This document shows, piece after piece, positions 23,047 through 33,808 of a stretch of DNA of 64,000 bases. Within the stretch, counting starts at the first letter, position 1. Every line of letters starts with the position of its first letter. Below the pieces are notes generated by a model. The model searched no databases. It had not been told where the DNA came from and saw nothing but the letters and a program-made list of their open reading frames with translations. The stretch is taken from assembly GCA_010093485.1 (NCBI GenBank), contig MU001501.1, positions 1,691,052 to 1,755,051 of the forward strand, read 5' to 3'. A program made the translations under genes and the position numbers. The stretch is from Karstenula rhodostoma CBS 690.94 (taxonomy: Eukaryota > Ascomycota > Dothideomycetes > Pleosporales > Didymosphaeriaceae).

Positions 23047-24135
23047 GAGTTGGGGACCATGACGGAGTTCAATGGTTGTCTTCCGCTCAGGGGTCTTTCT
23101 TAAGCGTTCCTGGAGTTCCTTTGGGATATCTCTTTGTGGGCGTGACGGATAGAATATGGTAGGAACCTAGAGGGTTGTGGGATGGGAGACTCATCATACA
23201 TACGACTCCCTGCTATCTCCTTTTGAGAGCTTGAGGCGTTGTCGGAAGAGGCAACCTTTAGTATAATATAACCACTGCCTTTTTGTGACCTTTTTTTAAA
23301 CACGCTTATTTTTGAGCTGTTAGCTAGAAGAAACACCTTTTTGTCAACATTTTTGTACTCCACTCGATAACTCGATCTTTTTGTGAATATTTCCCTGCAG
23401 ATAATATAACCACAAAATTCACGACAGGTTGGAACAAGAAGTGACTAACATTTCGCTCAATGGTTGTCCACGACTACTGCTTACCATGACTGTTTCATGC
23501 ATCGCATTGATGTTTACACGTATATACCCAATCCCATCAGCTGGATATCATCCCGGCGAAAGAAGGCAACGATATGGCTATTGGACCTCCCTTGGGTCTA
23601 GTGCAGTACGGCTGAGAGCCGAGTACATTTCGTCCTAAAGGTAAATTCAACCGTACATACATTCAGCAGCGCCATGATGGCAACAATAGCGCCTCCTACC
23701 AAAATGTGCGATTTAAACGAAGAACGAGCTCCATCTCCACGTATATGTACGCCAAAGAGGGACGCCAATTATCGTGCTCCCAGAATAGCAACAGCCGGGT
23801 CCTGCGGCTGAAGTGGCGCTAGGCCGGCTCTCCTGTACGCTTCGATGCAAACCCCACAAAAGGGATCTCCGTGCTCCCGCTAACGTCGCCTCCCGACGAG
23901 TCAGTTCGGAACGAAATTGACGGATGGCACCCCTTTAACGGCCCCTTTGACAGAATAACGTGTCCCGTTTGAGCCAGGTTCTCTCAAAATGTCGATTGCG
24001 CAAAGCAACGTCTTCATAACAGCGAATCAGCGAGTGGCAAGCCTCACCGGCGATATCCTCACCTGGGCAAAAGCGCGCTGAAGCTAGCGAATGATCTGCA
24101 TGACGGGGGTACATCGTGCTGTTCACTGTGGAACC
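23047..24135. other. GC island right half, nothing recognised
   Basis: Only short frames occur. The stretch ends at the 9-bp direct repeat that marks the left edge of island 2. Confidence 0.45.
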
Positions 24136-24144
24136 TGAAAGCGC
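24136..24144. repeat. Left target-site duplication of island 2
   Basis: TGAAAGCGC, repeated exactly and in the same orientation at 30822-30830. Confidence 0.7.
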
Positions 24145-24175
24145 GTGTAGGCAGGTCACCCGACCATGGTTTTTA
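24145..24175 (+). repeat. Left terminal inverted repeat of island 2
   Basis: GC-rich end sequence containing TCACCCGACCAT, matching the reverse complement of 30791-30821. The outermost seven bases match poorly and the inner 24 match at 22 positions. Confidence 0.72.
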
Positions 24176-25074
24176 GATCAGCGTATACTGCCCCCTTATA
24201 GGCGTATAGGTAAATTTTACAGTATATACTAAGGTAGCGCTAAGGCTTAGCGTATTATATAAGCTAAATTACCTATAATAAATAAAATTACCTAAATAAC
24301 TTCTAAATATATTTAACTATAATACTATATATATATTTATATAAATAAGTTCTAAATAAGTTTATATAGTAATTACTAATATATTTACTAAAAAGCTCCT
24401 CTACTATATAGGTAAATATATTCTAAATATATTCTAGCTCTAATATATAGTAACTATTATATTAATAATATCTAGCCTTAGGTTACTTACCTAATAGCCT
24501 TAGCCCCCTCCTAATAAATATATAGGTATTTATATTTAAACACGTTCTAGACGCGTTCTAAATATATTTAACTAATAATTTAAAAGGAGAGTATATTATT
24601 AAGTATAGTAAGAATAGGTATAAGGCTTATAGAGTAGGTTTAATATATTCTAAATTTATTTAAACCTTTTACTTATATAATACTAGAGGGTATACTAGAC
24701 CTATAGTACCTATATTATCTATATAATTAAGGTATATAGCTTTACTATTATAGATTTAATTTAAATATATTCTAAATATATTTACCTACTTTAATTACTA
24801 ACTTTTTAAAGATAAATAAAGGATAACTAGGAAGGTACTTCCTCTTCTAGATAGAAGGTAAATATATTTCTAATTTATTCTAAATACATTTAGCCTACTA
24901 ATTTATATCTAGCCTACTATAATACTATAATAGTAGCTTATAATACTACTAATACTATAAGTTTAAATATATTTAGAATATATTTAAGCTAATTCTTACT
25001 AGGCTCCTACTAGGCCTATTACTTCCCCCCCTTTTCTCCCTCCCCCTCCCCCTCCCCTTCCTGCCCCTAACTAG
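24176..25074. other. AT-rich interior with scattered CTAAATATATTTA motifs
   Basis: No protein fragment recognised. The near-palindromic motif occurs several times, and some occurrences sit in GT...CTAAT...AG intron-like stretches, for example 24858-24912. One copy near 24540-24570 still carries CpG (GTTCTAGACGCGTTC). Confidence 0.45.
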
Positions 25075-26052
25075 GTAAGCCCTTTAAATAGATTCTAAAC
25101 GTGTTTATACTAATATACTTAGGATAATAATAAAGATAAAGAGGAAAAAGAAAAAAAAGAAAATAAAAAAAAGGAAGAGAAAGAGACTACCTCCTTCCCC
25201 CCTATCTAAGTAAGTCCTTTAAATAGATTCTAAATAGGTTAAGAATATATTTAAGCTAATATCTATAGAATAAGGATAAGGATAAAGAAGATAAAAAGGA
25301 AGAGATAGAGGTAGAAAAGAAAAAGAAAGAAAAGGCCCCTCCTCCTCCCTTTAGTCTAGTAAGTTTTTTAAATAGGTTTAGAATATATTTATACTAATAT
25401 CTATAGAATAAGGATAAAGAAGAGGAAGATAATAAAGAAAAGGAAGAAGTAGAGGAGAAGGCTACTCCCTTCCTCCCTACCTAGGTAAGTCCTTTAAATA
25501 GGTTCTAAATAGGTTAAGAATATATTTAAGCTAATATCTATAAAATAAAGATAAAGAGGAAGAAAATAATAAGAAAAATAATAAAGAGGAAGAAGAAATA
25601 GAGAAAAAGAAGAAGGAAGCCCCTCCTCCTCCCCTTAATAAGATAAGTCTCTTAAATATATTCTTAACTTATTCTAAATATATTTTAGTAAATACTAATA
25701 TTTTTAGCCCTTAACTAGGAACTAGAGGAAGAGGAGGAATAGAAAGGAGAGGAAGAGGGCTACTATTACTACTACTACTACTAATACTAGTAGTAGTAAA
25801 ATTACTACTAAAGTAAGTTTAAATAGGTTTAGAACGCGTTTAACCTATTACTAATATATTTAGGCCTCTACCCCCTTAACTACTACTAAAGTAAGTTTAA
25901 ATAGGTTTAGAATATATTTAACCTATTACTAATATATTTAGGCCCCTACCCCCTTAACCCTAAAGAGGTAGGGTAGTCCTTAGGGTAGTTTTAGTAGTTA
26001 GGTAAGTCTAAATAGATTTAGAATATATTTAAACTATTACTAATATATTTAG
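25075..26052 (+). repeat. Array of eight near-identical intron-like units
   Basis: Units at 25075-25122, 25210-25268, 25359-25406, 25485-about 25543, about 25643-25707, 25813-25863, 25891-25941 and 26002-26052. Each starts GTAAGT/GTAAGC (mutated to ATAAGT in the fifth), carries a core like AAATAGGTTTAGAACGCGTTT, has a CTAAT branch-type motif and ends in TAG (TAA in the fourth). Lengths are 48-67 bp. Between the first five lie purine-rich blocks that would encode Lys and Glu runs followed by Pro. Between the last three lie short, partly duplicated blocks. See the findings for interpretation. Confidence 0.65.
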
Positions 26053-29000
26053 CTATCCTCTCCTAGTAGCCTATTTAAGAGAATAAAATTAAGTCCTTAT
26101 AGTAATAATAGTAGCTATAAAGCTAGCCTTAGATATAAAGCCTAAATATATTTAGAACTTATTTAAACTAGTCCTAAATATAACTATAAACTATTCTTTA
26201 GGTAAATAATAAAGTTCTAAATATAACTCTAAACTATTCTTTAGATAGAAAATAAAAACTAAGTAGTATCTTATATAAATATATTAATAATATATTTAAA
26301 TATTTTTCTTAAATATATTTATAATATAATATAATTACTATTTAATTATATTTAACTAATTTAAAAGGTTTTTCACGCTAGTCTATATATAGGAAGAATA
26401 AGGGGTAAGAGAGAACTATAAAAAAATCCCTTTCTTTACTTTATAGATATTACTTCTTTATTTATATTCTCTTCTTAAAGTACTTTATTATAATATTAAA
26501 GCTAGAATAAAATATAATTCTTCCTATAAATATATTCTAATATTATTTATAATATATTTAAGTAGGCCTCCTACTAAAAGTATACTTAGTTTAGGTCTCT
26601 TCCTCCTAGTATACTAGAGCTTTCTAAAGATATTCCTAGTAAAGGGTACTTTATTTACTCTAGGGAACTATATTACTAGGTATTACTATTAAATAATATA
26701 GGAACCCTACTCTATAGAGTAAGTTCTTTTATAGGAATATATTATAAATAAGTTCCTAATATATTTAGTAGTATTTTTATAAAAAGGGTATACTTTATAC
26801 TTATATTAAGCAATATTATCTAAACTACCCTATTACCCCTAGAAAGACTAGCTAAGCTAGCTTTACCTAAATATTAAAGGCTATTATTTAGTATACCTAG
26901 CTTATAACTTTAAGCTCTAAAGATATCTATAAAGAGGGTAGCTATATAAGTATAGTTAAACGTATTCTAAATATATTTAAACTAGTATAAACTATACTAG
27001 TTAAACCTATTTAGAATACTTCTAATAAATAAAATACTAGTTACTTTCCTACTTACCTAGTAACTCTAGAGGAATAGTATTAATAGATATTCCTTTAATC
27101 TACTCTTTTTTACTCTACTAATTATATAAAACGCTAGGTAAAAGGAAAAGTAAGAAAGTATTACTTTTTTTTAAAAAGTAGCTAATTATTCTAGCTAAAT
27201 TTAAAAACCTACTAGTAACTTCTTTTAGCCTTAAAGTTTCCTTCTATATATTTAGTATATAAAGAGAAGAATCTATCTATTTATTCCCTTTAAGGAAAAT
27301 ACTAGGGATAGTAATACTTTAAAATAGCTAAGTAAATATATTTAGAATATATTTAAGCTACCTAATATATCTATCTATAGTCCTTTTTTATATAAATCTA
27401 TCTCCTTTTATAGCTTAAATTACTACTTATCTAGCTTAAACTACTCTCTCTAAATAGTAATTTAATCTCTCTATAGCTATAGTGCCTCTTACTTTACCTA
27501 TAACTCCTAGTTTTAAATAAGAACTTATTACTATATAGATTAATTTCTACTTAAATATATTAGGATTAACTTTAGAATATATTTAAATTAATATACCTAG
27601 AATTTAGAGAAGATCTAATAGGAGATATTCTTACTAGAAAGGATCCTATAGGAAAAGTTCTTACTAGAAAAGATCTTATAGAAGGAGACTTTATAGGAGT
27701 AGTCTTTCTAGTTTTAGCTAAAAGTAGGCTACTTAATAGATACCTTACTCTTTCTATATTAATAAAGCTAGATAAATCTAATATATAGAGTACCTTATCC
27801 CCTTCTATAATATTCTTAGGTAAATTATTCTCTCTTTACCCTAAATATATTATAAATATATTTATAGAGATTTTACTTAGAACTTACTCTTTTTTACTTA
27901 TTTACTAGCCTCTCTTTATATATTAATAAAGAACCTCTAAAATAGACTTAAAGAACTATAATTTATATATTAAATCCTATATATATCCCTTACTTTATAC
28001 TCTATAATATCTTAAAGATCTATTTATTTTATACTAGAATATATTATAAATATATTCTTAATAGGTTTATATTAACTTACTTTAGAATACCCTTAAGAAG
28101 AGGTTACCTCTACCCTATTTAATATCCTTTATTTCTAGCTTATTTAACTATATTAGAGTATAATTCTATTTAATTCTAAGTAGCTTTAGGTATTAGACTT
28201 ATATCTTATAGTAAGCCTACTATAATTATAGGATATTTCTTATACCTTACCTAGTTCTTAATACTATCCTATATTAAATTCTCTAGAATATATTAGGAAT
28301 ATATTCTAAATATATTTAGTCTTTACTTCTTACCTATAAGAAAATTATATAGCTTTATATATTTAGCCTCTATTCTAATATATAGAAGACTCCTTATTTA
28401 ATCCTATACTATTCCCTAAATATATAGTACTCCTAGAACTGCTTTATTAATACTTTAATAGAAGTATATATAATAAAAGTATATTATACTTTAGAATTAC
28501 TAATACTAGTCTTTTAAATAAGGGTCTAAGATATAAAGTATTTTCCTAAAACCTATAAATATATTTAGATAGTATTAGAAATATATTTATTTAGTTTACC
28601 TTATATTTACTTTATATCTATATTAACTATAGTACTAAGAAATCCCTAACTATATAGATAATTCTAATAAAGGTTCTTTTAGGTAGTCTTACTACTTTCT
28701 TAGAAAAAGTAGAGTAAGCTATCCCTATATACTAATAGAGATTTAGAGTTAGTAATAATTTAGTTAAGAGTAATAACTAGAACTTATTAGGAATATATTT
28801 AAGTAAAGCGATTAATAAACTATACTTTTACTATACTCCTTATAAAAGATAATAATAAGAATTTTAAACTATCCCTTTTTAAGTCTTTTATAAAATATAT
28901 CTATTTAGAATATTATCTATAAGAAGAGAATCTTTACCTATTAGTTATAGAAATAGACTATATAGTTAGCTAAAACTATTATAGTAATATCTTAGATATA

Positions 29001-30790
29001 ATACTAAATATATTAGGAATATATTTAAATAAATATATTTAGAATATATTTATATAAATATATACTTCTACTAGATTCTATAGATATCTTATATACTACT
29101 TATAGAGAATACCCTTAAGACTATACTTAAATAAGAAGGTAATAAACTTTTTATATTTTATAATTTACTAAATTTAGTCTTTATTAGTAAAGGTAGTATT
29201 TAGTTCCTCTAAATATAAGATATTTTACTACTATAGATAGACTAGTAGTTATAGAGAATTTAGAAACTAGACTAAACCTATTATTAATATATTCTAAATA
29301 TATTTCTATAGATAAGCTTATATCTACTTAGTATTAGTATAAGTATTAGATAAAGAATATTATAAATCTCCTCTAGCTAGTCCTTTAGGAGAAAGTATAG
29401 TAGTAGTAGGATATAAGAGTAAGTTCTAGATAAAATAAAAATATAGTAGGGAGTTTTTACTAGATTAATAGGAATAAGGATAAGAAACTTTACTAGATAG
29501 GTCTCTTTTACTATTTTACCCTAACCTTAGGGATAATCTACGCCTAAATATATTAAGAAGTTATTTAGAATATATTTAAACTTAAACTTACTATACTAAT
29601 TAATCTAAGCTATTTAGGGTTCTATAATATTATAGTATTCTATTAGGAGAGGTAGGCTATTCTAGAATAAACCTTTTAGATAATTAATATCTACCTTTTA
29701 TAATACTTTCTAAAAGAAGTAGTTTTCTATTTTTACCTTTTACTATATCTATACTTTATACCTAATTACCTAGTATATAGAATTAGATAGATCCTACTAT
29801 TATTAGCTAGAATAAGTTCTAAATAAGTTATAAATATATTCTTATATAGTATAGTAGTTAAAGAACTAGGCTATATCCTTATAGATATAGTATATAATAT
29901 AACTAGTTTTACTACTATCTTTACTTTATACTAAAGTAATACCCTAATACCTTTTTCTCTCTACTTCTTCCTTTATTTAAGATACTAGTATAAAGCTATT
30001 TTATCTCTTTAAAAAGTTAAGGAGTAACTTTAATATATAAATAGGTTTAGATTATATTCTAAAGGTATTTATAGCGCTTAATCCCTATATATATATACTT
30101 CTACTTCTATATATTTATATTTAGGAATAGAGAAAAAGTTTATTTTAGAGGGTATACCTTCTTTTTAGAGTATTATATCTAAATATATTAGAATTATATT
30201 TAGAACTTATTTAGCTATATATACTATTAATACCTTCTCTAGTACCTTCTTACTAGTTAGGTATATACTATTAGCTAGCTATAGTATATAAATAATATAT
30301 ATAATACCCTTATTATAGGTCTTTAGATATATTAGAAGGATAGAGGAGTAAATTATTTCCTTAGTATATAGTACTATACTAAGCTTCTTATTTATACTCC
30401 TAAGTATAAATAGTGCTATCTATATAAATATATTATAAATATATTTAGAATATATTTAGGCTAAAAGTATACTATAACTAGTAGTTTAATACTCTCTTAT
30501 AACTCTTATAACTAAAGGTTATTATTAGATTTAACTACTATATCTAAACTAATATTCTAAAGTAGATTAGGGTCTTTAGGTAGTAGGGTAGGTTATAGTA
30601 ATAGATTATAGATAAAATCTATATTTAAATATATTCTAAATAGGTTAGCCCTAGGGAGGTATTAGGAGAATAAAGAGATAAAGAGGATACTAATAATAAC
30701 TTTATTCTTAAAGTAACCTAACTCTGAAAACTCTATAATTACTACTTTAGGTAAGGTGGTTACACTAGCAAGGGGTATGGTCAGCCGAGG
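26053..30790. other. AT-rich interior of island 2 with a motif iterated every few hundred bases
   Basis: Variants of CTAAATATATTTA or TTTAGAATATATTTA recur roughly every 200-300 bp to about 30650. Some are embedded in GT...AG stretches, for example around 27340-27395. Near 27600-27700 there is a short imperfect tandem repeat with the unit GTTCTTACTAGAAAAGATCT. No coding sequence was recognised. Confidence 0.45.
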
Positions 30791-30821
30791 TAAAAACTAT
30801 GGTCGGGTGAGCTGTATCCTG
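30791..30821 (-). repeat. Right terminal inverted repeat of island 2
   Basis: The reverse complement matches the left end. Just inside it, a second copy of a GACCATA-type block suggests a subterminal repeat. Confidence 0.72.
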
Positions 30822-30830
30822 TGAAAGCGC
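30822..30830. repeat. Right target-site duplication of island 2
   Basis: TGAAAGCGC, identical to 24136-24144. Confidence 0.7.
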
Positions 30831-30968
30831 CGTTCCTCGTAACTCGGCGCCAGCTCCTCGTCAGGCATCTAGCTGCTTTGCATCGCTGTCCTCCGCCTGC
30901 TTCCACGCTATATAGTATGTAGTTGTCGCCACTATGTTTTCCTCTACACTCACCCAAACTCGTTCGTC

Positions 30969-32780
30969 ATGAGAGTCACTTCGTTCCTGGCCGTCGGCCT
31001 GTTCTCCGGCGCCTTGGCCACTACCGTCTCCAAAGATGCTACTTGCGGAGGAACCAAGAAATACACATGTCTTGGCAGCAAGTTCGGAAACTGCTGTAGT
31101 AGCGCCGGGTGGTGTGGTTCTACGTCCGCGTACTGCGGAAATGGATGCCAGTCTGGCTTTGGAAAATGCACCACCGGGGCTTCAAGTGCTGTGTTGAGCA
31201 GCACCAAGGCCTCCGTCCCTACCTCGAAGACATCTTCCGCCGTCTCGTCACCAACTACCGCGTCCGTCTCAGCCACCCAGTGCTTGACCGGAAAGAAGGT
31301 GCCCTACAAGGTCTCATCTGATGCGGCATACTCCCAGCTCGCAAAGCCGTACAACCTACGCTTGCCGTACAAGCCTGCTGTTATCGTTCTGCCGACAACG
31401 AATCAGCATGTTCAAGACGCCGTGGTGTGTGGCGCAAAAGGTGGCTTGAAGATTCAGGCAAAATCGGGTGGTCATTCTTATGCGAGCTTCAGCAGCGGAG
31501 GAAAGGATGGATCGATGGGTAAGCTTACTTGGTGGAGGAGGTCACGGGGATGAGGGCTGACGTTGCATAGTCATTAATCTGGAGTCTTTCCAGAAGGTTG
31601 CTTTGGACACCTCGTCTGGCATTGTTCAGGTTGGCGGTGGTGTGCGATTGGGCAACCTCGCAGATGGCATCTACCAGCAGGGCAAGCGAGCTCTTTCCCA
31701 CGGAACTTGTATGTCTGGTCCACGTCTTGAGGGAGGTCTTTGAACTAACTCGTTTCAGGCCCTGGTGTTGGCATTGGTGGACATTCCACTCACGGCGGAT
31801 ATGGTACGACTTCGCGAAGCTGGGGCCTCGCCATGGACGCTATCATTGCCGTCGATGTCGTTCTCGCAAACGGTTCCCTGATCAAGGCCAGCTCCTCGCA
31901 GAACTCCGAGATCTACTGGGGTGTTCGAGGTGCCGCCGAGTCCCTCGGCATAATCACCCAATTCTACATGCAAACACGTGCGGCACCTGAAAACGTCACA
32001 TACTTCGGCATCTCATGGGCGGGCATGTACGACAAACAGTCGACCTTCACCAACGGCTGGCTACGCCTCCAAGAAGTCGCGCGCAACGTCTCCATAATCG
32101 ACAACCGCATCTCCTTCGGCGTCTACCTCGACAACGCCGGCACCTTCAGCCTCTCAGGTTTCTTCTCCGGCAACGTCTCCGAATTCAACACCAAAATCCA
32201 GCCCGAATTTCTCCGCAAAATGCCCCCCGCCGGCCCACCCACCACAAAGTCCTACACCTGGTACGACTACCTGGTCCTCCTCAGCGACAAGAAAACCATC
32301 ATAGAGCCCACGACCGGCTACGCCGACAACGACACCTTCTTCGCCAAATCCCTCACCGTCCCCGAGACCGACGGCCTCTCCGCCGCCGCCCTGAACGCCT
32401 ACTACGACTACGTCAAAGCCGGCAGCGTGCCCTTCTTCTCCATCGTCAACCTATACGGCGGCCCCGGCTCCGCCATAAACAGCAAGAACACCTCCTTCGC
32501 TGCCTACAACGACCGCGATAGCTTGTGGGTCTTCCAGAACTACGGAAAGGGCGCCGGCGCGAATGTCGTCTCCTACATGAACGGCATGAACGATGCGATT
32601 ATCAAGGCGCAGCCGAACACGCGATTTGGCGCGTATTTGAACTATGTGGACCCCAGCTATAATGCGACGACGGCGCATGAGCTGTATTATGGCGCGAAGG
32701 TGTATGCGAGGTTGGCGGCGCTGAAGAAGGTCGTGGATCCTGGGAATGTGTTTTGGAATCCGCAGAGTATTGGGGCATGA
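30969..32780 (+). CDS. Secreted chitin-binding (CBM18) FAD oxidase, AA7/BBE-like family
   Basis: Exons 30969-31518, 31571-31708 and 31759-32780 give 569 residues. A signal peptide (about 1-17) is followed by a hevein-type chitin-binding module with eight cysteines (C26, C34, C42, C43, C49, C56, C60, C67), a Ser/Thr linker (about 68-105), an FAD-binding PCMH domain and a C-terminal BBE domain ending DPGNVFWNPQSI. H169 in SGGHSY and C230 in HGTCPGVG are the two residues that bind FAD covalently in this family. The second intron interrupts the C230 codon. Relatives such as ChitO oxidise the reducing end of oligosaccharides to lactones and release hydrogen peroxide. With a chitin-binding module, chito-oligomers are a plausible substrate (inference). 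The start lies 148 bp from island 2. Confidence 0.93.
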
Positions 32781-33808
32781 GTGGGGTGGTTGGATTAGTG
32801 TTGTGCGTAGTTGATATAGTAATTATCCTGTGCAGTTGAGAAGGGGTTTTGATGTGATTGTTTCTGGGGATTGTCGTTGGTCAGCGCGATTTCGCGGCGT
32901 TGTTTCATGCGGTATGCAGAAGGGCAACCTTTGTTTTTACGTGCATTATCAACATGTTAACTTAGCAAGCTATAGAGATTTTTGATACTGTGTCCTATGG
33001 AAGTTCACCAAGCGCAAGCTCAAATCCACATCCCTACCTCTTTAAGCGCGCCCAACCAATCTTTTGGATGAATGATACTGCTACCTCTTTGCTAGTTAGG
33101 CACCCAAGTCTAAGTTCCTGCCTGCCCAATCAATCTTTTGAACGAGTGCTACTGCTATCTTCCTGCTAGTTAGGCGAAGATGAGCCTCGAAATGTCGATG
33201 GCACTCTGTTCGCAAGGAGAGGCCTGCTGCCGTAACCATTTGATGTGCGTACTGGTCTCTGATAATTCACGATTCTGGTATTTTACTTGTCCCACTCCTT
33301 TTGAGTGGCCGGCGTTTGACAACTGCTTCAAACAGTGCAGAATCTTCCAGCAAGGTCTGTCCAGCCCTTCATTGGCTCAAGGAATCGTGGGATCGTGCTT
33401 TATTTACGGCTCGGTTTATGTACAGGGGTTTTGAAGGTTCATTGCGTTTGGTTCAGAGTTGCCGGTGGAGTATGCGGCAGTAGCTAACCATAACTCTTAT
33501 AAGACGCTGTTGGGCTGGCGGGCTGGCGGGCACCAAGGACGTGGGGACGTGCAGCTGCTTGCTTCCCGGCTAGAATAGGTGAACGATACCTCTACCTAGG
33601 TAGTAGCATAGTCATGTGACCTTGATGAGGTTTTTGGTTAAAGCAAGAGCACTGACCCCAATAGAGCTTCAGTCGAATACAGTAGCATTTAAGAGGCGTT
33701 TGGTCGTCGTGCTCGCCGCGTGGCCCGAAAACCCCCCACCCTCACCCGCGCAAAACCTCCAGATATCTCCACCGCGCAGAACTTCCGGAACTCCCCACCG
33801 CAGCGAGC
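32781..33808. other. Intergenic with a short direct repeat
   Basis: No gene recognised between the oxidase and the metalloprotease. A 52-bp segment is duplicated at 33050-33101 and 33124-33175. A short GGCTGGCGG duplication lies near 33512-33530. Confidence 0.5.
33050..33175 (+). repeat. 52-bp direct repeat, two copies
   Basis: Both copies start GCCCAA(C/T)CAATCTTTTG and end TGCTAGTTAGGC. They are separated by 22 bp and differ at several positions. Confidence 0.7.

Larger units (their letters stand above)
24145..30821. mobile_element. RIP-degraded 6.7-kb TIR-bounded element (AT-rich island 2)
   Basis: The two ends align without gaps over 31 bp as an inverted repeat. The inner 24 bp (24152-24175 versus 30791-30814) match at 22 positions and share TCACCCGACCAT and GTTTTTA. 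A 9-bp direct repeat flanks both ends exactly. A 9-bp duplication is typical of Mutator-like elements, but no transposase could be read. The interior is AT-rich, with few CpG sites, no intact frame of 60 codons, and an unusual array of intron-like units. It lacks LTR sequences of the kind seen in island 1. Confidence 0.7.

Noticed and set aside
24132..24149. TA dinucleotide duplication (Tc1/mariner) as border of island 2
   Set aside because: TA occurs near both ends but at different distances from the matching TIR, whereas the 9-bp TGAAAGCGC repeat fits both ends with an ungapped 31-bp TIR.
32015..32521. 168-codon plus-strand Arg-rich frame
   Set aside because: It is an out-of-frame shadow of the FAD oxidase exon 3.
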